Assembly (NCBI GenBank): GCA_004297725.1
Contig: SCUS01000092.1
Span: 357,839 to 421,838 of the forward strand
DNA: 64,000 bases
Direction: 5' to 3'
From: Myxococcaceae bacterium
GTDB taxonomy: Bacteria > Myxococcota_A > Polyangia > Polyangiales > Ga0077539
The notes beneath the pieces were generated by a model. That model was not told where the DNA came from. It saw nothing but the letters and a program-made list of their open reading frames with translations, and did not search any database. A program made the translations under genes and the position numbers. Position 1 is the stretch's first letter. Each line of letters begins with the position of its first letter. This document shows positions 42,073 through 52,263 of this stretch, in pieces.

Positions 42073-44510
42073 TGGCCTTCGGTCTTGAGGGTGTTCCAGA
42101 CCTCGGCGGCGGTGGCCTGGTCGGCGAGGAGGCGGCGGTAGGCGTCGACGATGCGGGCGACCTCCTCGGGGGTCTCGCGCACCAGCTCGATGCGGTAGCG
42201 ACGGACGCCCGCGCGGCGAGCGCCGGCGACGAGCCCCGCGGCGCTCTGCGCGGCGGCGTGGAAGACGGTGTTGCGGCAGCCCACGTCGGCCTCGACGGGG
42301 TGCTCCATGCCGGCGCGGTCGCGGAGGGAGACCCGGTGGCGCTCGCAGGGGCGGCCGCAGTCGAGGTGCGTGCGGCCGGTCGAGAGCTCGGCGGCGATCA
42401 CGCAGTGCTCCATGTGAAACAGGGGCATCGGGTGGTGCACCACCAGCTCGGACCACGCGCCGAAGGGGCTCTCCAGCAGCGCCATCACCTGCGCCGCGTC
42501 GAGGTCGAAGGAGGGCGTGAAGGAGGATAGCCCCCGGGAGAGCACCGTCGCCGCGGTGATGCGGTTGGTGACGTTGAGCGAGGCGTCGCCGATGCGGGGG
42601 ATGGCCTCGGAGCCCGACTCGTGGAGCGCGCCGAGGCCTCGCACCAGCAGCGCGTCGGGGGCGAGCGAGGCGAGGTAGCGGTCGATCTTCTCCTCGCCGG
42701 GCTTGCGGATGCGCGGGGGAGCGAGCGCCACGTGGCGCACTCCACGGTCGCGGAGGGCGCGCACCGCGGGGCCGGTTCCGGTGAGCTCGAGGAAGTCGAG
42801 GTAGACCCCGTCGGCGCCGGCGTCGATGGCCGCGTGCGCCTGGGGGAGCGTGCGGCACAGCACGAAGAGCCCCGCCGGCGCGGGCGCACGATCGGGCGGA
42901 ACCGCCGACGCCAGCAGCGACCCGGCGCCCTCGTCGGTGGTCGCCCAGGGGACGGTGACCCTCTCCGCGAGGGCGTCGACGAGCGCGCGGCGCAGTCGGT
43001 TGAGCGACGAGGGCGAGACCATCGCGTCGGGGCCGAGCTCGCTGCTGATCGACCCGGCGCGGAGGGTGGTCCCTCCGAGGCGGCCGAGCTTGTCGCGCAC
43101 CACCTCGTCGGGCGTGCGGCCGTTGCGTCCGGCCTCGATGGGCGCGTCGCCCTGCACCGTCGCGCGACGACCGCTGCGGGTGATCGCCTCGAGGCGGGCG
43201 GGCTCGCCCACCTGGCCGCGCAGCACCAGGTCGACCACGTCGCCCGCGGTCGCCTGCTGCAGGGCGTCCCTCACCGCGCGCTCCTCGGAGGGCGCGTTGG
43301 TGCGCCACACGGCGTGGCCCACCATGGCCGCGCTCGCGTCGCGCTCGGGGCCCAGCCACACCCGCGCGTCCGTCCCTGCGGCAGCGCGCTCCACGTCGAG
43401 GCCGCCGGCGGTGATGGCCCACACCCGGCCGCCCACCTCGCCCTCGTTGGCGCGCGCGCCCTGCACCAGCAGGCCGTCGCCGCGGGCGAGGTCGGCGTCG
43501 AGGGAGAGGCGCAGCCAGGTGCGCCCGCCCATGCGCTCGACGGCGCGCAGCGTGGCGATGCGCAGCCCGCGGTGGTCGCAGGTGGAGCCGTCGACCAGGC
43601 GCTGGTGGTCGACGCCCGCGAGGAAGCCGGGGCCCGATCCGCGGGTGAACATCTGGAGCGCGCGGGCGCGGGTGGCCTCGTCGGGCGCGGCGGAGTCCCC
43701 CGCGGCGGCGTCCACGGACTGGCGGTAGAGGGCGGTGGTGGCGGCGACGTAGCTGTCGGCCTTGAGGCGCCCTTCGATCTTCACCGAGGCCACGCCCAGC
43801 GCCGAGAGCTGCGGGATGAGCGCGCTGGCCTCGAGGTCTTCCGGGGAGAGCAGGAAGGCGCGGTCGCCGGTGTCGCGCGCCTCGCCGTCGACGACCAGGG
43901 AGTACGGGAGGCGGCAGGCCTGCGCGCAGGCGCCGCGGTTGGCGCTGCGTCCGCCGATGGCCTCGCTGGTGAGGCACTGGCCGGAGTACGCGACGCAGAG
44001 CGCGCCGTGCACGAATACCTCGACGGGTATGTCGGTGGCCGCGCGGATCTTCGCGATGTCGTCGAGGGAGAGCTCGCGCGCGAGGATGACGCGCGAGGCG
44101 CCGAGGGCGGCGGCGAACTCCACCGCGCCCGCGTCGGTGCAGGTCATCTGCGTGGAGGCGTGCACCGGGAGCTCGGGGGCGATGGCGCGGGCGAGGCGCA
44201 CGACGGCGAGGTCCTGCACGATGACGGCGTCGACGCCGGCGGCGGCGCAGGCGCGGAGGGCGGCCTCGACGGCGGGGAGCTCGGCGTCGAAGACGAGGGT
44301 GTTGAGGGTGACGTAGCCGCGCACGCCGTGGGCGTGCAGGAGGTCCATGGTGTCGCGCAGGGAGGCGGCGTCGAAGTTGGTGGCGCGCGCGCGGGCGTTG
44401 AACCCCTGGAGGCCGAAATAGACGGCGTCGGCGCCGGCCTGGATGGCGGCGCGCAGGGCGTCGGGATCACCTGCGGGGCTGAGCACCTCGGGGCGCGCGG
44501 GGCGGTTCAT
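42030..44510 (-). CDS. U32-family peptidase-like protein with two U32 modules
   Basis: 826 aa. The N-terminal U32 domain (about 8-330) begins PEVLSPAGDPDALRAAIQAGADAVYFGL and includes VHASTQMTCTDAGAVEFA, EVFVHGALCVAYSGQC and the cysteine-rich RGACAQACRLPY. A middle DUF3656-type region follows. A second U32-like module fills about 610-800, with HCVIAAELSTG and DCGRPCERHRVSLRDRAG carrying a similar cysteine pattern. U32 proteins were named as collagenase-like peptidases, but several act in RNA hydroxylation; either is possible here, and the conserved cysteines suggest an iron-sulfur site. A variant dispersed palindrome lies inside at 44015-44030. Confidence 0.9.
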   Translation of the reverse strand: MNRPARPEVLSPAGDPDALRAAIQAGADAVYFGLQGFNARARATNFDAASLRDTMDLLHAHGVRGYVTLNTLVFDAELPAVEAALRACAAAGVDAVIVQDLAVVRLARAIAPELPVHASTQMTCTDAGAVEFAAALGASRVILARELSLDDIAKIRAATDIPVEVFVHGALCVAYSGQCLTSEAIGGRSANRGACAQACRLPYSLVVDGEARDTGDRAFLLSPEDLEASALIPQLSALGVASVKIEGRLKADSYVAATTALYRQSVDAAAGDSAAPDEATRARALQMFTRGSGPGFLAGVDHQRLVDGSTCDHRGLRIATLRAVERMGGRTWLRLSLDADLARGDGLLVQGARANEGEVGGRVWAITAGGLDVERAAAGTDARVWLGPERDASAAMVGHAVWRTNAPSEERAVRDALQQATAGDVVDLVLRGQVGEPARLEAITRSGRRATVQGDAPIEAGRNGRTPDEVVRDKLGRLGGTTLRAGSISSELGPDAMVSPSSLNRLRRALVDALAERVTVPWATTDEGAGSLLASAVPPDRAPAPAGLFVLCRTLPQAHAAIDAGADGVYLDFLELTGTGPAVRALRDRGVRHVALAPPRIRKPGEEKIDRYLASLAPDALLVRGLGALHESGSEAIPRIGDASLNVTNRITAATVLSRGLSSFTPSFDLDAAQVMALLESPFGAWSELVVHHPMPLFHMEHCVIAAELSTGRTHLDCGRPCERHRVSLRDRAGMEHPVEADVGCRNTVFHAAAQSAAGLVAGARRAGVRRYRIELVRETPEEVARIVDAYRRLLADQATAAEVWNTLKTEGHYGVVRGSLRVLAD
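44015..44030. repeat. Dispersed palindrome, variant ATACC-N6-GGTAT
   Basis: ATACC-TCGACG-GGTAT has fully complementary arms and exact spacing. On the coding strand it imposes the extremely rare Ile codon ATA together with GTA in the peptide DIPVEVF. Confidence 0.6.
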
Positions 44511-44577
44511 GGGGCGGTCACTACAACGGGCTGGCGCGCGAGGCCAATCGGGCCTGGCGACGGGGTAGCGTAGCGGC

Positions 44578-44862
44578 ATGACGACGGACGGAGAGCTCGA
44601 CGACCTGCGGCTGGCCGTGGACGCCGCCGACGCGGCGCTGATGGACGCGATGGCGCAGCGGCTCGCCGCGGTGCGGGCGATCGGGCAGTGGAAGCGGGCG
44701 CACGCCGCGGGCGCGGTCGACCCGGCGCGCGAGGCGTCCCTGCGAGCGCGCTGGGCCGAGCGCGCGGCGGCGGCTGGCGTGCCCGCACCGATGGCCGCGG
44801 CGGTGCTGGGCGCCGTGCTCGACGGGTGCCGCGCGGAGGTGGCCCGCCTCGTCGACGGTTGA
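44578..44862 (+). CDS. Chorismate mutase, AroQ type
   Basis: The 94-aa monofunctional AroQ-fold chorismate mutase converts chorismate to prephenate for Phe/Tyr synthesis. Numbered from the first Met, the active-site residues fall exactly at the E. coli P-protein positions: Arg11, Arg28, Lys39, Asp48, Arg51 and Glu52. The last active-site residue, Gln88 in E. coli, is not Gln here: residues 87-88 are Glu-Val. Some monofunctional enzymes use Glu at this place, so activity is likely but may depend on pH. No signal peptide. It lies 27 nt before a lipoprotein gene and is divergent from the U32 gene. Confidence 0.88.
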   Translation: MTTDGELDDLRLAVDAADAALMDAMAQRLAAVRAIGQWKRAHAAGAVDPAREASLRARWAERAAAAGVPAPMAAAVLGAVLDGCRAEVARLVDG

Positions 44863-44889
44863 CGGGTACACTCGCGCCCTACAGCCCCC

Positions 44890-45972
44890 ATGCGCCGCCC
44901 GCTCACGCTGCCCCTCGTCGCGCTCCTCGCCCTCTCCTGCAGCGGCGCCCAGCGCCCTCGCGCCCGCGACCCCAACGAGCCCGTCCCGGTGCTCTCCATC
45001 TGCCTCGCGGGCGAGGCCGCCGCGCGCGGCAGCGAGTACTCCGGCCTCGCGTGGCACGGCGACGAGCTCTTCCTCCTGCCCCAGTGGAGCCCGCGGGGGC
45101 TCACCCGGGCGCGCTCGCAGCCCGGCTTCACCCGGCCGTGGGTCTACCGCATCCCGGGCGCCCGGCTGCGCGCCTGGGTCGACGGCCGCGACCGATCTCC
45201 CATCACGCCCGAGCGGGTCGCGTTCGACACGATCAACCTCGCGAACGACCCCGATTACCAGGGCTTCGAGGCCATCGCCTTCGACGGCGACCGCGCCGCC
45301 CTCATCGTCGAGCGCGGCGACCGCGACCGCATGTCGGGCCTCCTCGTCACCGCCCGGCTCGACCCCGCGCGCGGCCTCGTGCTCGACCGCGACGCCCTCG
45401 CCCTCGACGTCCCGATGCGCTCGGACAACCACGCCTACGAGGCCCTCACCCGCGTCGACGGATCATGGCTCGCGCTCTTCGAGCTCAACGGGATGGACGC
45501 CTCCTGCGCCTCCACCGCGCTGCGCCTCGACGCCCGCGGGGGTGAGCCCAGCGCGGTGGCCGTGGAGCCCATCCCCTACCGGGTGACCGACGCCACGACC
45601 GTCGACGCCGAGCGCCGCTTCTGGGTGACGCAGTACAGCTACCGCGACGTGGGCGACACCGCCGAGTGCGAGCGCTCCATCCGCGCGGTGGGCTGCTTCC
45701 AGGAGGCCGTCGACTGCGACCCCCGCGAGGGCGCCACCCGAAGCGTCGAGAGGCTCCTCGAGCTTCGCGACGACGGCACGGCGGTGCGCGCCACCGGGCG
45801 GATGATCCGGCTGCTGAGGGAGGAGCGCGGCCGCAACTGGGAGGGCCTGGCGCGCCTCGACGACCGGGGGTTCCTCGTGGTCACCGACGAGTGGCCGAGG
45901 ACCATCCTGGGCTTCGTCCCGTCGGCCGATCAGCCGCTCCCTCCGCCGGCGCCGCCGTGCCCGAGCGAGTGA
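44890..45972 (+). CDS. Lipoprotein, probable beta-propeller
   Basis: 360 aa. Signal peptide with lipobox LALSC (Cys17, then Ser). The mature chain has repeating strand-rich units with acidic turns (YSGLAWHGDELFLLPQW, FEAIAFDGDRAALIVERGD, AYEALTRVDGSWLALFEL, WEGLARLDDRGFLVVTDEW), the pattern of phytase-esterase-like or SdiA-regulated-type beta propellers. The Pro-rich tail ends PPAPPCPSE. A secreted or outer-membrane-anchored binding or hydrolytic role is possible; no catalytic residue is identifiable by eye. Confidence 0.8.
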   Translation: MRRPLTLPLVALLALSCSGAQRPRARDPNEPVPVLSICLAGEAAARGSEYSGLAWHGDELFLLPQWSPRGLTRARSQPGFTRPWVYRIPGARLRAWVDGRDRSPITPERVAFDTINLANDPDYQGFEAIAFDGDRAALIVERGDRDRMSGLLVTARLDPARGLVLDRDALALDVPMRSDNHAYEALTRVDGSWLALFELNGMDASCASTALRLDARGGEPSAVAVEPIPYRVTDATTVDAERRFWVTQYSYRDVGDTAECERSIRAVGCFQEAVDCDPREGATRSVERLLELRDDGTAVRATGRMIRLLREERGRNWEGLARLDDRGFLVVTDEWPRTILGFVPSADQPLPPPAPPCPSE

Positions 45973-46024
45973 GCGGTGCCCCCTACGGTGTACCGTCGGC
46001 CGCGATGATGAGAGGAGAACGACC

Positions 46025-47035
46025 ATGACGACTGAGGGGGTTGATCCGAGGAGCGCGCTGCTCTCCGCGCCGGGTTCGCTGGTCGACGGCAGCGGGAGGC
46101 TGCAGCCCTTCGGGCGCTACCGCGGCGCCATCGCGGACGTGTCCACCGCGCGCTGGGATCGCGGGAGCGGCTGGCTCCGTCGCACGCAGCGCAAGGCGTG
46201 GATCTACGCGTGCGCCTTCCACGAAGACCTCACCGTCGGCTTCGCCGTGGCCGACGCGGGCTACCTCGGGACGGGCTTCTTCTACGTCTACGATCGCGCG
46301 CAGGGCCTTCGGGTGGAGGAGTCGCTGGAGATACCCTTCGCCTTCGCGGAGGGCTTCGAGCCCTCGCTGCGCGCCGCGTGGTCCTTCGGGCTCGGGGGGC
46401 GGCGGTGGCGCGTCGACCCGGAGGGCGAAGGGATGCGCGTACGGTATGAAGGGAAGCGCCTTTCGTGCGACCTGCGGATGCCCTCCATCGAAGGGGGAAT
46501 GACCGCCATCGCGCCGAGCCTGCACCGGCCCTTCAACCACACGTACAAGCGCGTCGCGCTGCCCGCGGAGCTGAGCCTCCGCATCGACGACCGGCGCTTC
46601 GAGCGCTCGCTGCCGCACGGCGCCGGGGTGGACTTCACCCTCGGCTACCCCCCTCGCGACACCCGCTGGAACTGGGCCTGCCTCCAGGGGACCACCGAGG
46701 ACGGGAGGTCCTTCGGGCTCAACCTGGTGGCCCTCTTCAATGACCAGCTCGAGAACGCCCTGTGGCTCGATGACAGGCTGATCCCGCTGGGAAGCGCGGT
46801 GTTCTCCATCGGCCGCCCGGCGGACAAGGCCCCGTGGACGCTCCGGGTCGCGGAGATCGACCTCACCCTGGTCTTCACCCCCGAGGGCGCCCGCCAGGAC
46901 CGCAAGAACCTCGGGCTCCTTCGCCACGACTTCGTGCAGCCCTTCGGCCGCTTCGAGGGCAGCTTCCGCGACGACGGCCGCGCCGTGCGAGTGACGGGCT
47001 ACGGCGTCGTCGAGGAGCACACCTCGCACTGGTAG
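46025..47035 (+). CDS. DUF2804-family protein
   Basis: The 336-aa cytoplasmic protein has GAGGAG 9-14 nt upstream. It fits DUF2804: LVDGSGRLQPFGRYR near the start, RTQRKAWIYACAFHEDLTVGFAVADAGYLGTGFFYVYDR, an inner repeat of strands, GYPPRDTRWNWACLQGTTEDGRSFGLNLVALFND, and the terminal GYGVVEEHTSHW, all in the expected order. DUF2804 proteins are beta-rich and of unknown function, related in layout to lipocalin-like hydroxylase/AttH folds. No membrane segment is visible. Confidence 0.85.
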   Translation: MTTEGVDPRSALLSAPGSLVDGSGRLQPFGRYRGAIADVSTARWDRGSGWLRRTQRKAWIYACAFHEDLTVGFAVADAGYLGTGFFYVYDRAQGLRVEESLEIPFAFAEGFEPSLRAAWSFGLGGRRWRVDPEGEGMRVRYEGKRLSCDLRMPSIEGGMTAIAPSLHRPFNHTYKRVALPAELSLRIDDRRFERSLPHGAGVDFTLGYPPRDTRWNWACLQGTTEDGRSFGLNLVALFNDQLENALWLDDRLIPLGSAVFSIGRPADKAPWTLRVAEIDLTLVFTPEGARQDRKNLGLLRHDFVQPFGRFEGSFRDDGRAVRVTGYGVVEEHTSHW

Positions 47036-47097
47036 GGATGATCCGTGAGCGCCGCCGGATTCCCCGGTACGGCGGAGGTGTTGTAGAGAGCACGGCC

Positions 47098-49092
47098 ATG
47101 CAAGGCAGTGCTCGTTCGCTCGCGTGGGTGATGTCGTTCGTGGTGGCGTGCTCGGCCCGGGGCAATGACCCGCCCGTCCCCACCGACGCATCCACGCGCA
47201 CCGACACCCCCGCGGCCACCGACGTCCCCGCGGCCACCGACACCCCCGCGGCCACCGACGCATCCACGCGCACCGACACCCCCGCGGCCACGGACACCCC
47301 GGTCGCGATGGATGTCCCGGCGGCGATCGACGCGACCATGCCGATCGACCGGCCTGCGCCCGTCGATGTCCCGGTCGCGATGGACGTGCCGATGAGCGGG
47401 ACGTCGCAGCAGATCGCCGCGGTGCGCGCGACGCCCATCGGGACGGCGTCGCTGCGCGTCGAGGGCGCCGTGGTCACCTACACCGTGCCCGCCACCCTGC
47501 GCGGCGACGGGATGGTCTCGGCCACCGATCCGGCCGGGTTCTTCGTGCAGGCCGATCGCAGCGGGCCTGCGCTCTTCGTGGCGGTCGACCCGGCGACGCT
47601 CTCTCCTGCGCCGGTGCCGGGCGACCGGGTGAGCTTCACCGTCACCCGCATCTCGTCGCCGACCCCGGCGACCCACTGGGCCGCGGAGATCGGCGGCTTC
47701 GTCCGCACCGCGTCGGGCGCCTCGCTCGGGGCCCTCCTCCAGGACGTGAGCGGCGCGAGCGACCTGGTGACGGGGCTGCTCAACTACGAGCACGAGCTCA
47801 TCACGCTGACCGCGACCATCACCAACGACTTCGGCGCCGGGGGCGTCGGCTTCCTCCAGGCCTCCATCGCCACCGCGGCGCTCCCGGCCGACCCGCTGCT
47901 GCGGCTGCGCATCCCCATCGACGTGCGCACCGCGCTCGGGCTGCGCAACGGGTGCCGCTTCACCATCAACGCGACCCCGATGTGGCGCTACGACGTCACC
48001 GCGCAGGCGAGCGTCTGGAACGTCCGAGACGTCTCCGGCGTGACCTGCCCGTCGCCCGTGGTGGACGCCGGGACGGACACGGGCAGGACCGACACGGGGA
48101 CGCCCGCGGGCGACGACCGGGTGTGGGTGCTGCGCGTCGGCGACGGGGTCACTCCCCTCTCCGGGGCGGCGGTCCCGGTGAACATCGAGGCCTACAACGG
48201 CAGCACCGGGACGCCGGTGGGATCTCCCATCGCGCTGCCGACCGTGGGCTCCGCGGGCAACCAGCCGCTGACCCTGTCGGGCACCGCCGGCGCGGAGGGC
48301 ACCCTCTTCCGCTCGCTGGACGGGCGCTGGGTCACCCTCGGCGGGTACACCCACGCGGTCGGTACGCCCGGCGCCAGCGGCGCCCAGGCCCAGCGGGTGA
48401 TCGCCCGCATCAACGCCGCGGGGGTGGTCGACACGCGCACCGTGCTCGGCGCGACGGTCGACCGCTCGGCCATGCGCGCGGTGGTGTCCGTCGACGGGAG
48501 CGAGTTCTGGTCCATCCACTCGGGCGGCAGCACCGGCGACGTGGTGTACACGCCCTTCGGCGCGACCCAGGGCACCGCCGTGACCAACCGCGAGGTGTTC
48601 CGCGGGCTCAGCCTCTTCGGGCAGCAGCTCCTCGCGGCGGGCTCCAACCCCACCGCGTCGGGCGTCTACGCGACCGCCTCGCTGCCCCGCGCTCCGGGCG
48701 GATTCATCGCCCCGCTGCCCGGCTTTCCGCCCGCCATGACGCTCTCCCCCTACGGCATCGCGGCCTTCGACCGCGACGGCAACGGCGCGGCGGACGTGCT
48801 CTTCCTCGGCGACGACCGGGCGCTTCTCTCCGGCGGCGGCGTGCAGTGCTGGCGCCTCTCGGGCTCGACCTGGTCCTCGGTCGGCAACGTCACCAACCTC
48901 ACCAACCCGATCCGCGGCCTCACGGGCCGCACCAGCGGCGCCAACTACGTCCTCTATGCGGTCACCGGGGAGACCAGGGCGCGGGTGCAGCGCATCGAGG
49001 TCGACGCCGCGACGCTCACCGGCACGGTGACCACCGTCGCCACGGCCCCGCTCAACACCACGTACCGCGGGGTCGCCTTCGCGCCTCGCTGA
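47098..49092 (+). CDS. Large lipoprotein with Thr/Asp/Pro repeat linker
   Basis: 664 aa; start at ATG 47098, followed by a lipobox VVAC (Cys18). A linker of about 75 residues is made of PAATD(T/V)-like repeats encoded by an 18-bp DNA repeat. A beta-rich domain follows (about 100-315, ending with a Cys-containing DVSGVTCPSP), then a second TDTG linker (about 320-335) and a beta-propeller-like domain (about 340-664) with VWVLRVGDG, TLGGYTHAVG, RDGNGAADVLFLGDDRALL. The DGNGAADVLFL segment resembles FG-GAP/VCBS loops. It is probably surface-displayed. Function is unknown. Confidence 0.82.
   Translation: MQGSARSLAWVMSFVVACSARGNDPPVPTDASTRTDTPAATDVPAATDTPAATDASTRTDTPAATDTPVAMDVPAAIDATMPIDRPAPVDVPVAMDVPMSGTSQQIAAVRATPIGTASLRVEGAVVTYTVPATLRGDGMVSATDPAGFFVQADRSGPALFVAVDPATLSPAPVPGDRVSFTVTRISSPTPATHWAAEIGGFVRTASGASLGALLQDVSGASDLVTGLLNYEHELITLTATITNDFGAGGVGFLQASIATAALPADPLLRLRIPIDVRTALGLRNGCRFTINATPMWRYDVTAQASVWNVRDVSGVTCPSPVVDAGTDTGRTDTGTPAGDDRVWVLRVGDGVTPLSGAAVPVNIEAYNGSTGTPVGSPIALPTVGSAGNQPLTLSGTAGAEGTLFRSLDGRWVTLGGYTHAVGTPGASGAQAQRVIARINAAGVVDTRTVLGATVDRSAMRAVVSVDGSEFWSIHSGGSTGDVVYTPFGATQGTAVTNREVFRGLSLFGQQLLAAGSNPTASGVYATASLPRAPGGFIAPLPGFPPAMTLSPYGIAAFDRDGNGAADVLFLGDDRALLSGGGVQCWRLSGSTWSSVGNVTNLTNPIRGLTGRTSGANYVLYAVTGETRARVQRIEVDAATLTGTVTTVATAPLNTTYRGVAFAPR
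47182..47300 (+). repeat. 18-bp coding minisatellite
   Basis: The unit CCCGCGGCCACCGACNCC repeats with a 72-bp higher-order period (first long copy from 47182, second from 47254) and encodes PAATDT/PAATDV units in the lipoprotein linker. The near-identity of the copies suggests recent slippage or recombination. Confidence 0.8.
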
Positions 49093-49099
49093 GCGCCGC

Positions 49100-49843
49100 T
49101 CAGCGCGACTCGTAGACGGTCATCGACGGCAGCTCGACGGCGGTGAGGAAGCCCTCCCTCCCGCAGCCGGTGTCGATGGCCACCACCGCGGGGCCGGCCC
49201 ACATATCGGTCGGGTCATCGACGTTGTACGAGGAGAGTTCTTGCGGCAGATCGAGGGTGTGCGTGTGGCCGACCACCACGCGCTTGCCGCGGTAGTTGCG
49301 GAAGAACGCCTCGGTGCGCGTCCACAGCAGCGCCGCGGGCTGCAGCGCGTACCTCGGGTGCCGGTACTCGCCGTCCTCGTCGGGGGTCAGTCCCGCGTGC
49401 ACGTAGATGGCGTGCTCGTCCTCGTACCAGAGCGGCAGCGAGCGAAACCACGCGACGGTCTCCTCGGGGAAGAAGCGCCCGGTGAGCAGCGCGATCAGCT
49501 CCTCCCGGGTGCGCGGCGCGTCGGGGTCGGCGCCCGTGTACGAGCGCATCGTCGCGAGGCACCCGTTGCCCGGGGGCATCACGAAGCCCGGCCAGCCCTC
49601 GTCGATCACCTTGAGCCAGGCGTCCTCGTGGTTGCCGCGCAGGCACACCACGTTGCAGCCCACGTCCCGGTCGAGCCCCCGCACCACCTCGACGACCTCG
49701 CGCGAGCTCCGTCCGCGGTCGACGTAGTCGCCCATGAACACCACGGTGTCGCTGCGCCCCACGTCGGGCAGGCGCGAGATCAGCGTGCGGAGGTGGTCCA
49801 GCTCGCCGTGGATGTCACCGATCGCGAAGGTCCGTCCTGGCAT
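49100..49843 (-). CDS. PPP-family metallophosphoesterase
   Basis: The 247-aa cytoplasmic phosphatase starts at MPGRTFAIGD; a GTG six codons upstream is possible. All PPP metal-binding motifs are present: GDIHG (Asp10, His12), GDYVDRG (38-44), GNHED (70-74, His72), then HAG in YVHAGLTPDE and GHTHT near residue 190. These proteins dephosphorylate Ser/Thr (or Tyr) residues or nucleotides such as Ap4A. With two Hanks-type kinases in this window, a Ser/Thr phosphatase role is plausible, but the diadenosine tetraphosphatase class cannot be excluded. It is convergent with the lipoprotein at 47098 (8-nt gap) and divergent from the hydrolase at 49912. Confidence 0.92.
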   Translation of the reverse strand: MPGRTFAIGDIHGELDHLRTLISRLPDVGRSDTVVFMGDYVDRGRSSREVVEVVRGLDRDVGCNVVCLRGNHEDAWLKVIDEGWPGFVMPPGNGCLATMRSYTGADPDAPRTREELIALLTGRFFPEETVAWFRSLPLWYEDEHAIYVHAGLTPDEDGEYRHPRYALQPAALLWTRTEAFFRNYRGKRVVVGHTHTLDLPQELSSYNVDDPTDMWAGPAVVAIDTGCGREGFLTAVELPSMTVYESR

Positions 49844-49911
49844 CGGCACGGAGCCTATCACCTGCGCCCCGCGGTTGACGCGACCCGCCCCGGGGCTGCT
49901 ACCTGGGTCGC

Positions 49912-50586
49912 ATGATCCAAGCGCTCCGCTTCACCGCCGACGACCGCCCCGTGCTGGGCGCCCTCGCGCTCCCCCCGGGCGACGCCCCCGCCGGCGCCGT
50001 CATCCTCGTGCACGAGTGGTACGGCCTCAACGACGACATGCGCCGCCTGGCCGGTCGCTTCGCCGCCGAGGGCTTCATCGCGCTCGCGGTCGACCTCTAC
50101 GACGGCCGCGTGGCCACCGACGCCCCGGAGGCCATGCAGCTCTCCAGCGCGCTCAAGACCCCCGACGCGGTGCGCATCATCGCGGCGGCCGCCGAGGCGC
50201 TCCGGGCGCTGCCCCGCAGCAACGGCAGGGTCGCGGTGACGGGCTTCTGCCTGGGCGGCGCCATGGCCATCGCGGCGGCCTGCGGGGTGCCCGGCCTCGC
50301 CGCGGCGGTTCCCTTCTACGGCATCCCCAGGGCCGAGTACGTCGACTGGTCCCGCTGCGAGGCCCCGATCCTGGGCCACTACGGCGCGAAGGACCCGATC
50401 ATCGCGGCCGAGCGCCCGCAGGCCCTGAGCCACGCGGCGCGCGCCGCAGGGCGCAGCTTCGAGCTGCACTTCTACGACGCGGGCCACGCGTTCATGCGAG
50501 AGGCCGACGACGCCGTGTACGACGCCCCGTCGGCGTCGCAGGCGTGGGAGCGCACCGTGGCGTTTCTGCGAGAGCGGGTGGGGTGA
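49912..50586 (+). CDS. Dienelactone hydrolase-family protein
   Basis: The 224-aa alpha/beta hydrolase has a complete catalytic set: nucleophile Cys113 in GFCLGG, Asp161 in YGAKDPI and His192 in AGHAF, plus the early HEWYG (34-38) typical of dienelactone hydrolases. The family hydrolyses lactones such as dienelactone in aromatic degradation, but many members are general carboxyl-ester hydrolases of unknown substrate. No signal peptide, so cytoplasmic. It ends 3 nt before the stop of the convergent fumarase gene. Confidence 0.92.
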   Translation: MIQALRFTADDRPVLGALALPPGDAPAGAVILVHEWYGLNDDMRRLAGRFAAEGFIALAVDLYDGRVATDAPEAMQLSSALKTPDAVRIIAAAAEALRALPRSNGRVAVTGFCLGGAMAIAAACGVPGLAAAVPFYGIPRAEYVDWSRCEAPILGHYGAKDPIIAAERPQALSHAARAAGRSFELHFYDAGHAFMREADDAVYDAPSASQAWERTVAFLRERVG

Positions 50587-50589
50587 CGC

Positions 50590-52230
<1,641 letters not shown>

Positions 52231-52263
52231 GGCGGTGGGATAAAGACCAACCGCCAGGGATGG

